19,137 nt of DNA from SZAS-103 sp038234715. Lineage in GTDB: Bacteria > Pseudomonadota > Gammaproteobacteria > Xanthomonadales > Xanthomonadaceae. The position numbers and the translations under genes are program-made. Each line of letters begins with the position of its first letter. The first letter of the stretch is position 1. The notes beneath the pieces were generated by a model. It worked only from the letters and a program-made list of their open reading frames with translations. It searched no databases and had not been told where the DNA came from. Below are positions 1-7,508 of this stretch, piece after piece. Location of the stretch: contig JBBQTD010000058.1 of the NCBI GenBank assembly GCA_038234715.1, forward strand, positions 1-19,137. The letters are read 5' to 3'.

Positions 1-83
1 TCGATCCCCGCTTGGATCCATCGATTCGCAATGCAGCAACTCCATTCGCGCGCCGACCCCGTCGCTTTTCCGAGCCTTACGCC

Positions 84-494
84 ATGCCGATCTACGCTTT
101 TGAATGCGACGCCTGCGGCCACAACTTCGAGCGTCTGCAGAAGTTGTCCGACGCCGACCCGACCGTCTGCCCCCAGTGCCACGAAGCGCAGATCCGACGG
201 CAGCTGACCGCGCCGCAGTTCCGCTTGTCAGGCGGGGGCTGGTACGAGACCGATTTCAAGAAGGACGGCGACAAGAAGCGCAACCTGACCGAGAAGGGTG
301 ACGGCGCGCCGGCCGAGGCGAAGGCCGAGTCCAAGGGCGATGCGAACGCTCCGAAGCCGGATGCAAAGCCGTCGACTTCCGACGCCAAGCCAGCGAAAAG
401 CCCGGATGCCGCGGCGCCCAAGCCAGCGCCAAAATCGGAGCCGGCTGCCAGCAGCAAACCTGCTCAATCCACATCGAAGCCCGCCGCAAACTGA
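84..494 (+). CDS. FmdB-family zinc-ribbon regulatory protein with disordered tail
   Basis: A protein of 136 residues. The first ~50 residues form the FmdB/CxxC_CxxC_SSSS zinc ribbon: it opens MPIYAFECDACG and carries two CxxC pairs (C8/C11 and C29/C32) that should bind one zinc. The family is widespread and often called a putative regulatory protein; its molecular role is not firmly known. From about residue 70 to the end the protein is low-complexity, rich in Ala, Pro, Lys, Ser and Asp, with DAKP-type near-repeats, and is probably disordered. The frame is open further upstream to an ATG at 12, but the family consistently begins MPxYxxxC, so I chose the ATG at 84. No strong ribosome binding site is visible. 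It lies upstream of aspS, an arrangement I recall from Xanthomonadales. Family assignment is confident; function is not. Confidence 0.85.
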   Translation: MPIYAFECDACGHNFERLQKLSDADPTVCPQCHEAQIRRQLTAPQFRLSGGGWYETDFKKDGDKKRNLTEKGDGAPAEAKAESKGDANAPKPDAKPSTSDAKPAKSPDAAAPKPAPKSEPAASSKPAQSTSKPAAN

Positions 495-524
495 GCCGGC
501 ACGCGACAGGCGGGCGGTGCCGGT
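495..524 (+). other. Stem-loop directly after the fmdB-like stop, upstream of aspS
   Basis: GCCGGCAC (495-502) can pair with GTGCCGGT (517-524): 8 pairs including one G-U, around a 14-nt loop. It starts at the base after the stop codon. No T-run follows, so it is not a canonical intrinsic terminator; it could be a weak terminator, an mRNA 3'-end stabiliser or part of the aspS leader. Confidence 0.4.
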
Positions 525-529
525 AAACT
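524..529 (+). promoter_or_regulatory. Possible -10 element for aspS (TAAACT)
   Basis: TAAACT lies about 50 bases before the aspS start in a GC-rich spacer and resembles a sigma70 -10 box. I see no convincing -35 hexamer at the usual distance, so this is a weak candidate. Its first base overlaps the 3' arm of the stem-loop at 495-524. Confidence 0.3.
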
Positions 530-580
530 AAGCGGCTGTACTGGCGCACTGCAGCGCCCATTGCGATTGACGGAGTTTGA

Positions 581-2356
581 ATGAGAACCCATTTTTGCGG
601 CCTCATCGACGAGGCGCTAATCGGCCAGACCGTCATTCTTTGCGGCTGGGCGGATGTCGCGCGCAACCTCGGCGGGCTGTGCTTCATCGACCTGCGCGAC
701 CACGAGGGCATCGTGCAGATCGTCGCCGAACCGGATGCCGATACCGCAGGGAATGCAGACGTCGTCGCTGCCGCCGCGCATGTGGGCTATGAGGATTGCC
801 TGCGCATCACCGGTACGGTGCGTGCGCGACATGCGGACAACGACAAGCTCAGGAGCGGCAAGGTCGAAGTCGTTGCGACCAGGATCGAGCTGCTCAACAA
901 GGCCGATCCGCTGCCGTTCCATGCGCATGAGAATCCGGGCGAGGACATCCGCCTCAAGTACCGGTACCTGGACATGCGCCGCCCGGCGATGCAGCAGATG
1001 ATGCGCACCCGGATTAAGCTCGTGCAGGCATTGCGCCGCTGGCTGGATGCGCGCGGATTCCAGGACATCGAAACGCCGATTCTGACCAAGGCGACGCCAG
1101 AAGGCGCGCGCGATTTCCTGGTGCCGGCACGCATGCATGCGGGCGAGTTCTATGCGTTGCCGCAGTCGCCGCAACTCTTCAAGCAGATCCTGATGATGGC
1201 GGGCTTCGATCGCTATTATCAAATCGCGCGCTGCTTCCGCGACGAGGCGCTGCGCGCGGATCGCCAGCTCGAGTTCACCCAGCTCGACATGGAGTTCGCG
1301 TGGGTATCCGAACGCGACGTGCAGGACGCGACCGAGGAGATGATCCGCGTCGTGTTCAAGGAAGTGATGGATGTCGAACTGGCCAATCCATTCCCGCGGC
1401 TGACCTATGCGGAGGCCATGCGCCGCTATGGTTCGGACAAACCGGACCTGCGCATTGCGCTTGAACTGGTAGATGTCGCCGAACTCGTGAAGAACTGCGA
1501 GTTCAAGGTGTTCACCGACTGGGCGACGCATCCGGAAGGGCGCGTCGCTGCATTGCGCGTGCCAGGCGGTGCGGAACTGTCGCGCAAGCAGATCGACGAT
1601 TGCGCCGCGCATGCCGCCAAACATGGTGCGAAGGGCCTGGCGTGGATGAAGGTCATCGATCTTGCGAAGGGCCGCGAGGGAATCAATTCGCCGATCGCGA
1701 AGTTCCTCGACGACGCCACATTGAACGCGGTGCTCGATGCGACCCAGGCGCAATCCGGCGACATCGTGTTCTTCGGCGCTGGTCCGTGGAAGTCAGTCAG
1801 CGATTTCATGGGCGCGTTGCGGATCAAGGCCGCGAAAGACCTCAAGCTGGTCGCGAACACGTGGACGCCGCTTTGGGTCACCGACTTCCCGATGTTCGAA
1901 TGGGATGGGGAGGACCAGCGCTATGTCGCCCTGCATCATCCGTTCACGGCGCCCGCAGTCGATGATGTCGCTGCATTGCGTGCCGATGCGAAGACAGCGG
2001 TGTCGCGCGGCTACGACATGGTGCTCAATGGCAACGAGATCGGCGGCGGTTCGATCCGCATCCATCGCTCCGACATGCAGTCGGCGGTGTTCGACTTGCT
2101 GGGTATCGCTGCGGAAGAGGCTCAGCTCAAGTTCGGCTTCCTGCTCGAGGCGCTGCGTTACGGCGCGCCGCCGCATGGCGGCATCGCGTTCGGCATCGAT
2201 CGCATCGCTGCACTGATGGCCGGCACCGATTCGATCCGCGACGTGATCGCGTTCCCGAAGACCACCACCGCGCAATGCCCGATGACCGGCGCGCCGTCGC
2301 CGGTACCGGACAAGCAGCTTGCGGAAGTGCATATTTCGGTGCGCGTGAAGGAATGA
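581..2356 (+). CDS. aspS: Aspartyl-tRNA synthetase (class II, bacterial type)
   Basis: 591 residues, the normal bacterial AspRS length. It charges tRNA-Asp with aspartate in the cytoplasm. The order is bacterial: an N-terminal OB-fold anticodon-binding domain (about 1-105, with MRTHFCG and LCGWADVARNLGG), the class II catalytic core with motif 1 near LKYRYLDMRRP, the flipping loop TKATPEGARDFLVP, motif 2 FRDEALRADRQ, an inserted GAD domain in the middle, and motif 3 GIAFGIDRIAALM near the C-terminus, followed by RDVIAFPKT. At the OB-fold position where the non-discriminating Pseudomonas enzyme is recalled to have His31 this protein has Leu, as in E. coli, suggesting but not proving a discriminating enzyme. 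Motif 2 reads RQLEFTQ rather than the RQPEFTQ I recall from E. coli. The ATG at 581 has GGAG at 572-575. The stop overlaps the next gene as ATGA. Confidence 0.98.
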   Translation: MRTHFCGLIDEALIGQTVILCGWADVARNLGGLCFIDLRDHEGIVQIVAEPDADTAGNADVVAAAAHVGYEDCLRITGTVRARHADNDKLRSGKVEVVATRIELLNKADPLPFHAHENPGEDIRLKYRYLDMRRPAMQQMMRTRIKLVQALRRWLDARGFQDIETPILTKATPEGARDFLVPARMHAGEFYALPQSPQLFKQILMMAGFDRYYQIARCFRDEALRADRQLEFTQLDMEFAWVSERDVQDATEEMIRVVFKEVMDVELANPFPRLTYAEAMRRYGSDKPDLRIALELVDVAELVKNCEFKVFTDWATHPEGRVAALRVPGGAELSRKQIDDCAAHAAKHGAKGLAWMKVIDLAKGREGINSPIAKFLDDATLNAVLDATQAQSGDIVFFGAGPWKSVSDFMGALRIKAAKDLKLVANTWTPLWVTDFPMFEWDGEDQRYVALHHPFTAPAVDDVAALRADAKTAVSRGYDMVLNGNEIGGGSIRIHRSDMQSAVFDLLGIAAEEAQLKFGFLLEALRYGAPPHGGIAFGIDRIAALMAGTDSIRDVIAFPKTTTAQCPMTGAPSPVPDKQLAEVHISVRVKE

Positions 2357-2877
2357 GTTTCGCGATCCGTCACGCTGGCTCCGCCGATGCGCACGCGCTG
2401 TCGCGCATTGCCATGCGCACGTTCACCGACACCTTCGGCCACATGTACCCGACAAAGGACCTGCAGGATTTCCTGTGCACCAACTATTCGGTCGGGGAGT
2501 GCGAGCGGCTGCTGGCCGACGATCGCTATGCGATCTGGCTGCTCGAGGACGCCGGAACGGCGATCGGCCACGCAATGGCTGGTCCATGCGGCCTTCCGCA
2601 TGCGGATGTGAAGCCCGCGGATGGCGAGCTCAAGCGCCTGTACCTGCTTCCGCAAGCGCAGAACGGAGGTTGGGGCGCCCGGCTGTTCGAGCAGGCGCTC
2701 GCATGGCTGGAACGCGATGGCCGCCGCACGATATGGATCAGCGTGTGGTCCGAAAACCTGGGCGCGCAGCGGTTCTACGCGCGCTGGGGTTTCGCCAAGG
2801 TCGCCGAATACGAATTTCCAGTAGGCCGCGTGCGCGACCGTGAATTCATGTTCCGCCGCGAAGCGGGCCGGGCGTGA
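2353..2877 (+). CDS. GNAT-family N-acetyltransferase
   Basis: 174 residues from the ATG at 2353, which overlaps the aspS stop as ATGA and implies translational coupling. The frame is open back to 2275, but that start would lie deep inside aspS. The single GNAT fold shows the acetyl-CoA binding motif A, with a beta strand ELKRLYLLP followed by QNGGWGARLFEQAL (the Q/R-x-x-G-x-G/A pyrophosphate loop), and motif B, WSENLGAQRFYARWGF, near the C-terminus. GNAT enzymes move an acetyl group from acetyl-CoA to an amine. The substrate cannot be told from the sequence; the resemblance of ENLGAQRFYARWGF to many small-molecule acetyltransferases is not specific. Nothing here supports the protein-acetylating RimI type. 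Confidence 0.9.
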   Translation: MSFAIRHAGSADAHALSRIAMRTFTDTFGHMYPTKDLQDFLCTNYSVGECERLLADDRYAIWLLEDAGTAIGHAMAGPCGLPHADVKPADGELKRLYLLPQAQNGGWGARLFEQALAWLERDGRRTIWISVWSENLGAQRFYARWGFAKVAEYEFPVGRVRDREFMFRREAGRA

Positions 2878-3500
2878 CCGACCGCGTCGTCCTGCTGCAT
2901 GGCCTGTGGTTGCGCGGCGGGGCAATGAACTATCTCTCGCGGCGGCTGGACGCTGCGGGCTTCGTTGCGCAGACATTTGACTACGCCACCGTGCGCGACG
3001 GAATCGATGTCGCAAGCGAGCGCCTGCGCGAGGTGATCGGCGCGTTCGCCGGCGGTGGCAAGGTGCATCTCGTTGGGCACAGCCTCGGCGGCCTGGTTGC
3101 GGCGATGATCGTGCAGCGCCACCCCGAGCTGATCGACGGCCGCATCGTCTGCCTTGGTGCGCCGCTGCGCGGCAGTGCGGCGGCGCGATCGCTCAAAGGC
3201 ATACCGGGCGGCTCGGCCATGCTCGGTCACAGCGTGGAGCTGCTCGAACAGGGGCTGGAACGCTGGGACGCACCGCAGCAGCTTGGCGTGATCGCCGGTC
3301 GTTTGCCGATCGGCTTGGGTTTCCTGCTCGGCGGCGTGACTGCGCCGCACGACGGCACCGTCTCGGTTGAGGAAACCCGGCTGCCTGGCATCACCGATCA
3401 TTGCGTGATCGCCGCGGCGCATACCGGACTGGTGTATTCGGACCCGGCCGCCCGCCACACCGTCGAATTCCTTCGCGACGGGCGCTTCGGCACTGGCTAG
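2874..3500 (+). CDS. Alpha/beta hydrolase (lipase/esterase-like)
   Basis: 208 residues, starting at GTG 2874 that overlaps the GNAT stop as GTGA. The alpha/beta hydrolase fold is clear. There is an early HGLWLRG strand-loop typical of the oxyanion hole, and a nucleophile elbow GHSLGG with the putative catalytic Ser70. Asp160 in PHDGTVS and His183 in HTGL are the likely remaining triad residues. Spacing and the DGTVS...HTGL signature resemble small PGAP1-like/triacylglycerol-lipase-like cytosolic hydrolases found in Xanthomonadales. No signal peptide or transmembrane segment is visible, so it should act in the cytoplasm. Substrate unknown. The pairing with the GNAT gene behind aspS suggests one transcript but gives no functional hint. 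Confidence 0.88.
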   Translation: MTDRVVLLHGLWLRGGAMNYLSRRLDAAGFVAQTFDYATVRDGIDVASERLREVIGAFAGGGKVHLVGHSLGGLVAAMIVQRHPELIDGRIVCLGAPLRGSAAARSLKGIPGGSAMLGHSVELLEQGLERWDAPQQLGVIAGRLPIGLGFLLGGVTAPHDGTVSVEETRLPGITDHCVIAAAHTGLVYSDPAARHTVEFLRDGRFGTG

Positions 3501-3510
3501 CGACGTGGAG

Positions 3511-3516
3511 TAAAAT
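3511..3516 (+). promoter_or_regulatory. Possible -10 box for yebC (TAAAAT)
   Basis: TAAAAT stands in the 51-bp gap before yebC, preceded by GGAG and followed by a GC-rich initiation region. It is the best sigma70-like -10 in this stretch; a -35 is not convincing (TTCGGC at 3486-3491 is too far, 19 bp). It would start a yebC-ruvC-ruvA transcript. Confidence 0.4.
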
Positions 3517-3551
3517 CGCCGGCTTGCCACCGCACAGACGCAGGAAGACGC

Positions 3552-4286
3552 ATGGGTAGGGGACCGTCCATCGAAGGACGCAAGAACGCCGAGGACGCGC
3601 GGCGGGGCAAGATCTTCACCAAGATCATTCGCGAGATAAGCGTTGCGGCGCGCATCGGCAGCGATGCCAACGCCAACTCGCGCCTGCGCGTGGCGATCGA
3701 CAAGGCGCTGTCGGCGAACATGTCCAAGGATGTGATCGAGCGCGCGATCAAGAAAGCCAGCGGCGAACTCGAAGGCGTGAACTACGAGGAAATCCGCTAC
3801 GAAGGCTATGCGCCCGGCGGTGTGGCGGTGATCGTGGACTGCCTGACCGACAACAAGGTGCGCACGGTTGCCGACGTGCGGCATGCCTTCGGCAAGTTCG
3901 GCGGCAACCTCGGCACCGACGGCTCGGTCGCGTTCCTGTTCAGGAAGTGCGGGGTGCTGCACTTCGCGGCCGGCGCCAACGAGGAGCGCATCACTGACGC
4001 CGCGATCGAGGCTGGCGCGGACGACGTCGTGGTGTATCCCGAGGACGGTGCGATCGATGTGCTCGCGGCGCCGGAATCGTTCCAGTCGGTCAAGAGCGCA
4101 ATGGAGAACGCAGGCCTGGCGCCGGCGATCGCGGAAGTCACCTTTCGTGCCGGGAACGACATCGCTGTTGCAGGCGATACCGCGCATGCCGTCGCGAAGT
4201 TGCTGGCGTGGCTCGATGACCTCGACGATGTGCAGAACGTCTATTCCAATGCCGATCTTTCGGCGGATGCATACGGCCAAGGATGA
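3552..4286 (+). CDS. yebC: YebC/TACO1-family translation factor (PmpR type)
   Basis: 244 residues, close to the usual ~240-250. The N-terminus MGRGPSIEGRKNAEDARRGK replaces the common MAGHSKWANI start, the form I recall from Xanthomonas. The core motifs RGKIFTKIIREI, NMSKDVIERAIKKA, EIRYEGYAPGGVAVIVDCLTDN and NLGTDGSVAFLF are all present. Long annotated as a DNA-binding transcriptional regulator, the family also includes the mitochondrial translation factor TACO1; a role in relieving ribosome stalling has been proposed for it. AGGA at 3542-3545 precedes the ATG. The gene is followed by ruvC, as in many proteobacteria. The final GGATGA creates an ATG overlapping the stop, which opens the bridging mini-frame at 4283. 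Confidence 0.97.
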   Translation: MGRGPSIEGRKNAEDARRGKIFTKIIREISVAARIGSDANANSRLRVAIDKALSANMSKDVIERAIKKASGELEGVNYEEIRYEGYAPGGVAVIVDCLTDNKVRTVADVRHAFGKFGGNLGTDGSVAFLFRKCGVLHFAAGANEERITDAAIEAGADDVVVYPEDGAIDVLAAPESFQSVKSAMENAGLAPAIAEVTFRAGNDIAVAGDTAHAVAKLLAWLDDLDDVQNVYSNADLSADAYGQG

Positions 4287-4375
4287 CCCGTATCCCGCGA
4301 GCCCTTCGACTCCGGTCGCTCCGCGCCCTGCGCCCGGCGTGGCTGGATTGCGCGCATCGAACGCCAACGACATGA
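4283..4375 (+). other. 30-codon bridging mini-frame between yebC and ruvC
   Basis: An ATG overlapping the yebC stop (ATGA at 4283-4286) opens a frame of 30 codons whose TGA stop overlaps the ruvC start (ATGA at 4372-4375). It fills the 85-bp gap exactly. The peptide, starting MTRIPRALRLRSL, is Arg/Leu-rich and unlike any family I know. It is more likely a translational coupler than a functional protein. Open frame and overlaps are seen; translation is inferred. Confidence 0.35.
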
Positions 4376-4893
4376 TCAGGATCCTGGGAATCGATCCTGG
4401 CTCGCAACGAACGGGTGTAGGGATTGTCGACTGCGATTCCAGCGGTCGCACGACGCATGTCTATCACGCGCCCCTGGTGTTGCTCGGCGATGGCGAGTTT
4501 CCGCAGCGGCTCAAGCGGCTGCTCGATGGGCTTGCCGAAGTGATCAATACGTACCAGCCGCAAGAGGTCGCCATCGAAAAGGTGTTCATGGCGCGCAATC
4601 CGGACTCGGCGTTGAAGCTCGGGCAGGCGCGTGGCGCGGCGATGTGCGCTGCGGTCCTGCGCGATTTGCCGATTCACGAGTACTCGGCGAAAGAAATCAA
4701 GCTGGCGGTGGTCGGCAGTGGTGGCGCGGACAAGGCGCAGATCCAGCACATGGTCGGGGTGATGCTCAAGCTGCAGGGCAAGCTGCAGGCAGATGCCGCC
4801 GATGCGCTCGCGGTCGCGATCACGCATGCGCACGTGCGTGCCACGGCGCAGCGGCTTGGCGTCAACGTCAAGCTGGCATGGGGAAGAAAATGA
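4372..4893 (+). CDS. ruvC: Crossover junction endodeoxyribonuclease RuvC
   Basis: 173 residues, the standard RuvC length. It resolves Holliday junctions by paired nicks, working as a dimer with the RuvAB branch-migration motor. The RNase H-like fold shows all four acidic catalytic residues: D8 (RILGIDPGS), E69 (VAIEKVF), D141 and D144 (QADAADALAVAITH). The frame is open much further upstream, but the conserved N-terminus MIRILGIDPGS and the family length fix the start at ATG 4372. Only a weak ribosome binding site precedes it, consistent with translation coupled to the upstream mini-frame. The stop sits in AAAATGAGC, giving an overlapping ATG for a second mini-frame that leads to ruvA. Confidence 0.97.
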   Translation: MIRILGIDPGSQRTGVGIVDCDSSGRTTHVYHAPLVLLGDGEFPQRLKRLLDGLAEVINTYQPQEVAIEKVFMARNPDSALKLGQARGAAMCAAVLRDLPIHEYSAKEIKLAVVGSGGADKAQIQHMVGVMLKLQGKLQADAADALAVAITHAHVRATAQRLGVNVKLAWGRK

Positions 4894-4925
4894 GCGACGC
4901 GCGCGCGCGAAGGACCGTACCGTGA
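4890..4925 (+). other. 11-codon bridging mini-frame between ruvC and ruvA
   Basis: ATG at 4890 overlaps the ruvC stop (ATGA). The frame encodes MSDARARRTVP and its TGA (4923-4925) overlaps the GTG start of ruvA (GTGA at 4922-4925). It contains the ruvA ribosome binding site AAGGA. Probably a coupling device; a stable peptide is unlikely. Confidence 0.35.
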
Positions 4926-5515
4926 TCGGCAGGCTCAAGGGAACCCTGATCCACAAACAGCCACCATGGCTTGTCCTTGACGTGCACGGCGTCGGCTACG
5001 AACTCGAAGCGCCGATGAGCACGTTCTACGACCTTCCCGAAGTCGGTCGCGAGGTCGCGCTGTTCACCCACTACGCGCAGAAAGAAGACTCGGTGTCACT
5101 GTACGGCTTCCTGCACGAAACCGAGCGGCGCCTGTTCCGCGACGTGCAGAAGGTGACCGGCATCGGCGCGAAGATCGCACTGGCGATACTCTCCGGGGCA
5201 AGCGTTGCCGACTTCGCGCGGCTCGTGCAGACGTCCGACGTGGTGGCGCTGACCCGCATTCCAGGAATCGGGAAGAAGACCGCCGAGCGCATCGTGGTGG
5301 AATTGCGCGACAGCGCCAACAGTTTCGGTGTCGCCGGCGCGTTGCTTGCTGGCCGACCAGTGCCGACCGATCCGTTGAGCGAGGCGGTCGTCGCCCTGCA
5401 GCAGCTTGGCTACAAGCCCGCGGAGGCGTCACGCATGGCTGAGAAAGCGCACGCCGATGGCGATGATGTCGAAGCGGTCATCCGCAAGGCCCTGAAGTCC
5501 GCACTGCGCAGCTGA
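4922..5515 (+). CDS. ruvA: Holliday junction branch migration protein RuvA
   Basis: 197 residues (E. coli RuvA is 203). RuvA binds the four-way junction as a tetramer and loads the RuvB motor. Domain I is an OB fold (MIGRLKGTLIHKQPPWLVLDVHGVGYEL). Domain II has two helix-hairpin-helix motifs (VTGIGAKIALAIL and IPGIGKKTAERIVVEL). A short linker leads to the C-terminal RuvB-contacting domain III (SEAVVALQQLGYKPAEASRMA ... VEAVIRKAL). I chose the GTG at 4922 because MIGRLxG is the conserved start and AAGGA (4910-4914) sits at a good distance; the frame is open upstream, overlapping ruvC. Its usual neighbour ruvB is about 4 kb away, separated by two kup genes. Confidence 0.97.
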   Translation: MIGRLKGTLIHKQPPWLVLDVHGVGYELEAPMSTFYDLPEVGREVALFTHYAQKEDSVSLYGFLHETERRLFRDVQKVTGIGAKIALAILSGASVADFARLVQTSDVVALTRIPGIGKKTAERIVVELRDSANSFGVAGALLAGRPVPTDPLSEAVVALQQLGYKPAEASRMAEKAHADGDDVEAVIRKALKSALRS

Positions 5516-5537
5516 ATCAGCGAAGAATCGAACCGCC

Positions 5538-7448
5538 ATGTCCCTCTCGCAATCCAGTCCGAGCACCACCGCGCATGCATCCCACCAACCACAGGGCAGC
5601 CTGCGCATGCTGATGCTCGGTGCGATCGGCGTGGTGTTTGGCGACATCGGCACCAGCCCGCTGTACACGCTGCGGGAGGCGTTCCTGAAGCATTACGGGC
5701 TGTCTCCAGATCACGCGACGGTACTCGGACTGCTGTCGCTGATCTTCTGGTCCCTGTTCCTGGTGGTTACGGTGAAATACGTGATGATCATCATGCGCGC
5801 CGACAACAAGGGCGAGGGCGGCATCATGGCGCTGATGGCGCTGGCGCAACGCACGCTTGGCCAGGCGAAGCGGCTGCGCTACGTGATCGGTATCCTTGGC
5901 ATTTTCGGTGCGTCGCTGTTTTTCGGCGATAGCGTGATCACCCCCGCGGTGTCGGTGCTGGCGGCGGTGGAGGGCCTGGAAGTCGCCGCGCCTCACCTCA
6001 AGCAATGGGTGGTGCCGATCACCCTGGTGGTGCTGTTCGTGCTGTTCGTGTTCCAGAGCCGCGGCACCGCGCGGGTCGGGCGCGTGTTCGGACCGGTCAT
6101 GGTGCTGTGGTTCCTCGCGCTCGCGGCGATCGGCCTTTTGCACATCGTCGGGCAGCCGCAAGTGCTGTTGGCATTCAATCCGTACTACGCGGTCCAATTC
6201 TTCATCCACCACGGCGGCCATTCGTATTTCATCCTGGGCGCGGTGGTGCTTGCGATCACCGGCGGGGAAGCGCTCTACGCCGACATGGGTCATTTCGGTC
6301 GCGCACCGATCCGCGCGGCATGGTTCTGGCTGGTGCTGCCCGCGTTGCTGCTGAACTATTTCGGACAGGGCGCGCTGGTGTTCTCGAACCCGGCAGCGGC
6401 CGACAATCCCTTCTACATGGCGGTGCCCGGATGGGCGCTGTATCCGTTGATCGGGCTGTCGACCGCCGCGACCGTCATCGCTTCGCAGGCGGTGATTTCC
6501 GGTGCGTTTTCGGTCGCTCGCCAGGCGATGTTGCTCGGCTATATCCCGCGCCTGACGATCCGGCACACCTCGGCGAGCGCGGAGGGCCAGATCTTCGTGC
6601 CCGCGGTCAATCGCATCCTGCTGGTGCTGGTGGTCTTGCTGGTGCTCGCATTCCAGTCGTCGACCAAGCTTGCCGCAGCCTACGGAGTATCCGTTTCGGG
6701 CACGATGCTGATCGATACTTTGCTGCTGATGGTGGTGGCGTACAACAGTTGGCAAGACTCGCGGCGTTGGGTGTTGCCGGTGGCCGGGCTGCTGCTGTGC
6801 GTGGACATAGCATTCCTCGGCGCGAATGTGGTCAAGTTCGTCGAGGGCGCCTGGGTCCCGGTTGCGCTGGGTATCATCGCGTTCACGATGATGCGCACCT
6901 GGCGGCGCGGCAAGATCCTGGTTGCCGAAAGCCTGGCCAGCCAGCAACTCGAACTCGATACATTCCTGACTTCGCTCGCCGCGCATCCGCCGCACCGGGT
7001 CCAGGGCACGGCTGTCTTCCTGAGTGCGAGCATCGACAACGTTCCCCACGCGTTGCTGCACAACCTCAAGCACAACAAGGTACTGCACGAGAGCAACGTG
7101 ATCCTGGGCGTGCGCACGCTGGACACGGCTTATGCGGAACCTGAGGAGCGTTGCGAGACGACCGACCTTGGCAATGGATTCCGCAGGATGATCCTGCGCT
7201 TCGGGTTCGCCGAAGAACCCGATGTGCCAGCCGCACTCGTTCAAAGCGTCTGCGGCACCGAGTTCAACATGATGGACACGACATTCTTCTCCAGTCGCGA
7301 GACACTGGTTGCCGCAGAGCACGTCGGAATGCCGATGTGGCGTGACAAGCTCTTCGCGTTCATGGCGCGCAACGCAACGTCGGCTACTGACTTCTTCCGC
7401 ATTCCAGGGAACCGGCTGGTCGAACTTGGAACCAAGGTCGAGATATAA
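5538..7448 (+). CDS. kup: Kup-family potassium transporter (first copy)
   Basis: 636 residues, in the normal size range for a bacterial Kup/HAK/KT proton-coupled K+ importer of the inner membrane. The family signature GVVFGDIGTSPLYTLREAF marks the first membrane helix. It is followed by VKYVMIIMRADNKGEGGIMAL, FFGDSVITPAVSVLAAVEGLEV, GGEALYADMGHFGRAPIR and NYFGQGAL. About 12 hydrophobic helices span residues ~25-460; the last ~170 residues form the cytosolic domain (HRVQGTAVFL, HNLKHNKVLHE, ending FFRIPGNRLVELGTKVEI). The ATG at 5538 lies 22 bp after ruvA with GAAGAA upstream. It is a clear paralogue of the next gene along its full length, with many identical blocks but also wide divergence, so the duplication is not recent. 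Confidence 0.95.
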   Translation: MSLSQSSPSTTAHASHQPQGSLRMLMLGAIGVVFGDIGTSPLYTLREAFLKHYGLSPDHATVLGLLSLIFWSLFLVVTVKYVMIIMRADNKGEGGIMALMALAQRTLGQAKRLRYVIGILGIFGASLFFGDSVITPAVSVLAAVEGLEVAAPHLKQWVVPITLVVLFVLFVFQSRGTARVGRVFGPVMVLWFLALAAIGLLHIVGQPQVLLAFNPYYAVQFFIHHGGHSYFILGAVVLAITGGEALYADMGHFGRAPIRAAWFWLVLPALLLNYFGQGALVFSNPAAADNPFYMAVPGWALYPLIGLSTAATVIASQAVISGAFSVARQAMLLGYIPRLTIRHTSASAEGQIFVPAVNRILLVLVVLLVLAFQSSTKLAAAYGVSVSGTMLIDTLLLMVVAYNSWQDSRRWVLPVAGLLLCVDIAFLGANVVKFVEGAWVPVALGIIAFTMMRTWRRGKILVAESLASQQLELDTFLTSLAAHPPHRVQGTAVFLSASIDNVPHALLHNLKHNKVLHESNVILGVRTLDTAYAEPEERCETTDLGNGFRRMILRFGFAEEPDVPAALVQSVCGTEFNMMDTTFFSSRETLVAAEHVGMPMWRDKLFAFMARNATSATDFFRIPGNRLVELGTKVEI

Positions 7449-7460
7449 ATTTCCTTATAT
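7443..7460. repeat. AT-rich inverted repeat between the two kup genes
   Basis: ATATAA (7443-7448) and TTATAT (7455-7460) are complementary around a 6-bp centre, in otherwise GC-rich DNA. The left arm includes the kup1 stop codon. It could be a melting/promoter site or a weak hairpin, but no clear -35/-10 pair is assignable. Confidence 0.3.
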
Positions 7461-7508
7461 GAAGCGGGGTATCCTGCACGCTTTGCCGGGTGCGAGAGAA
7501 AGGCAAAA

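Noticed and set aside
1..83. Upstream extension of the first gene to ATG 12
   Set aside because: The added residues are Arg/Pro-rich and unlike the family, which begins MPxYxxxC.
2775..4451. 558-codon open frame on the - strand across the hydrolase, yebC and ruvC
   Set aside because: It crosses three well-supported genes and intergenic gaps and has Arg/His-rich shadow composition.
6005..7144. 379-codon + strand frame within the first kup
   Set aside because: Alternative-frame shadow of Kup; no recognisable domain.
5517..7322. 601-codon open frame on the - strand opposite the first kup
   Set aside because: It mirrors kup1 with His/Arg/Gln-rich low-complexity composition typical of an antisense shadow in GC-rich DNA; no domain is recognisable.
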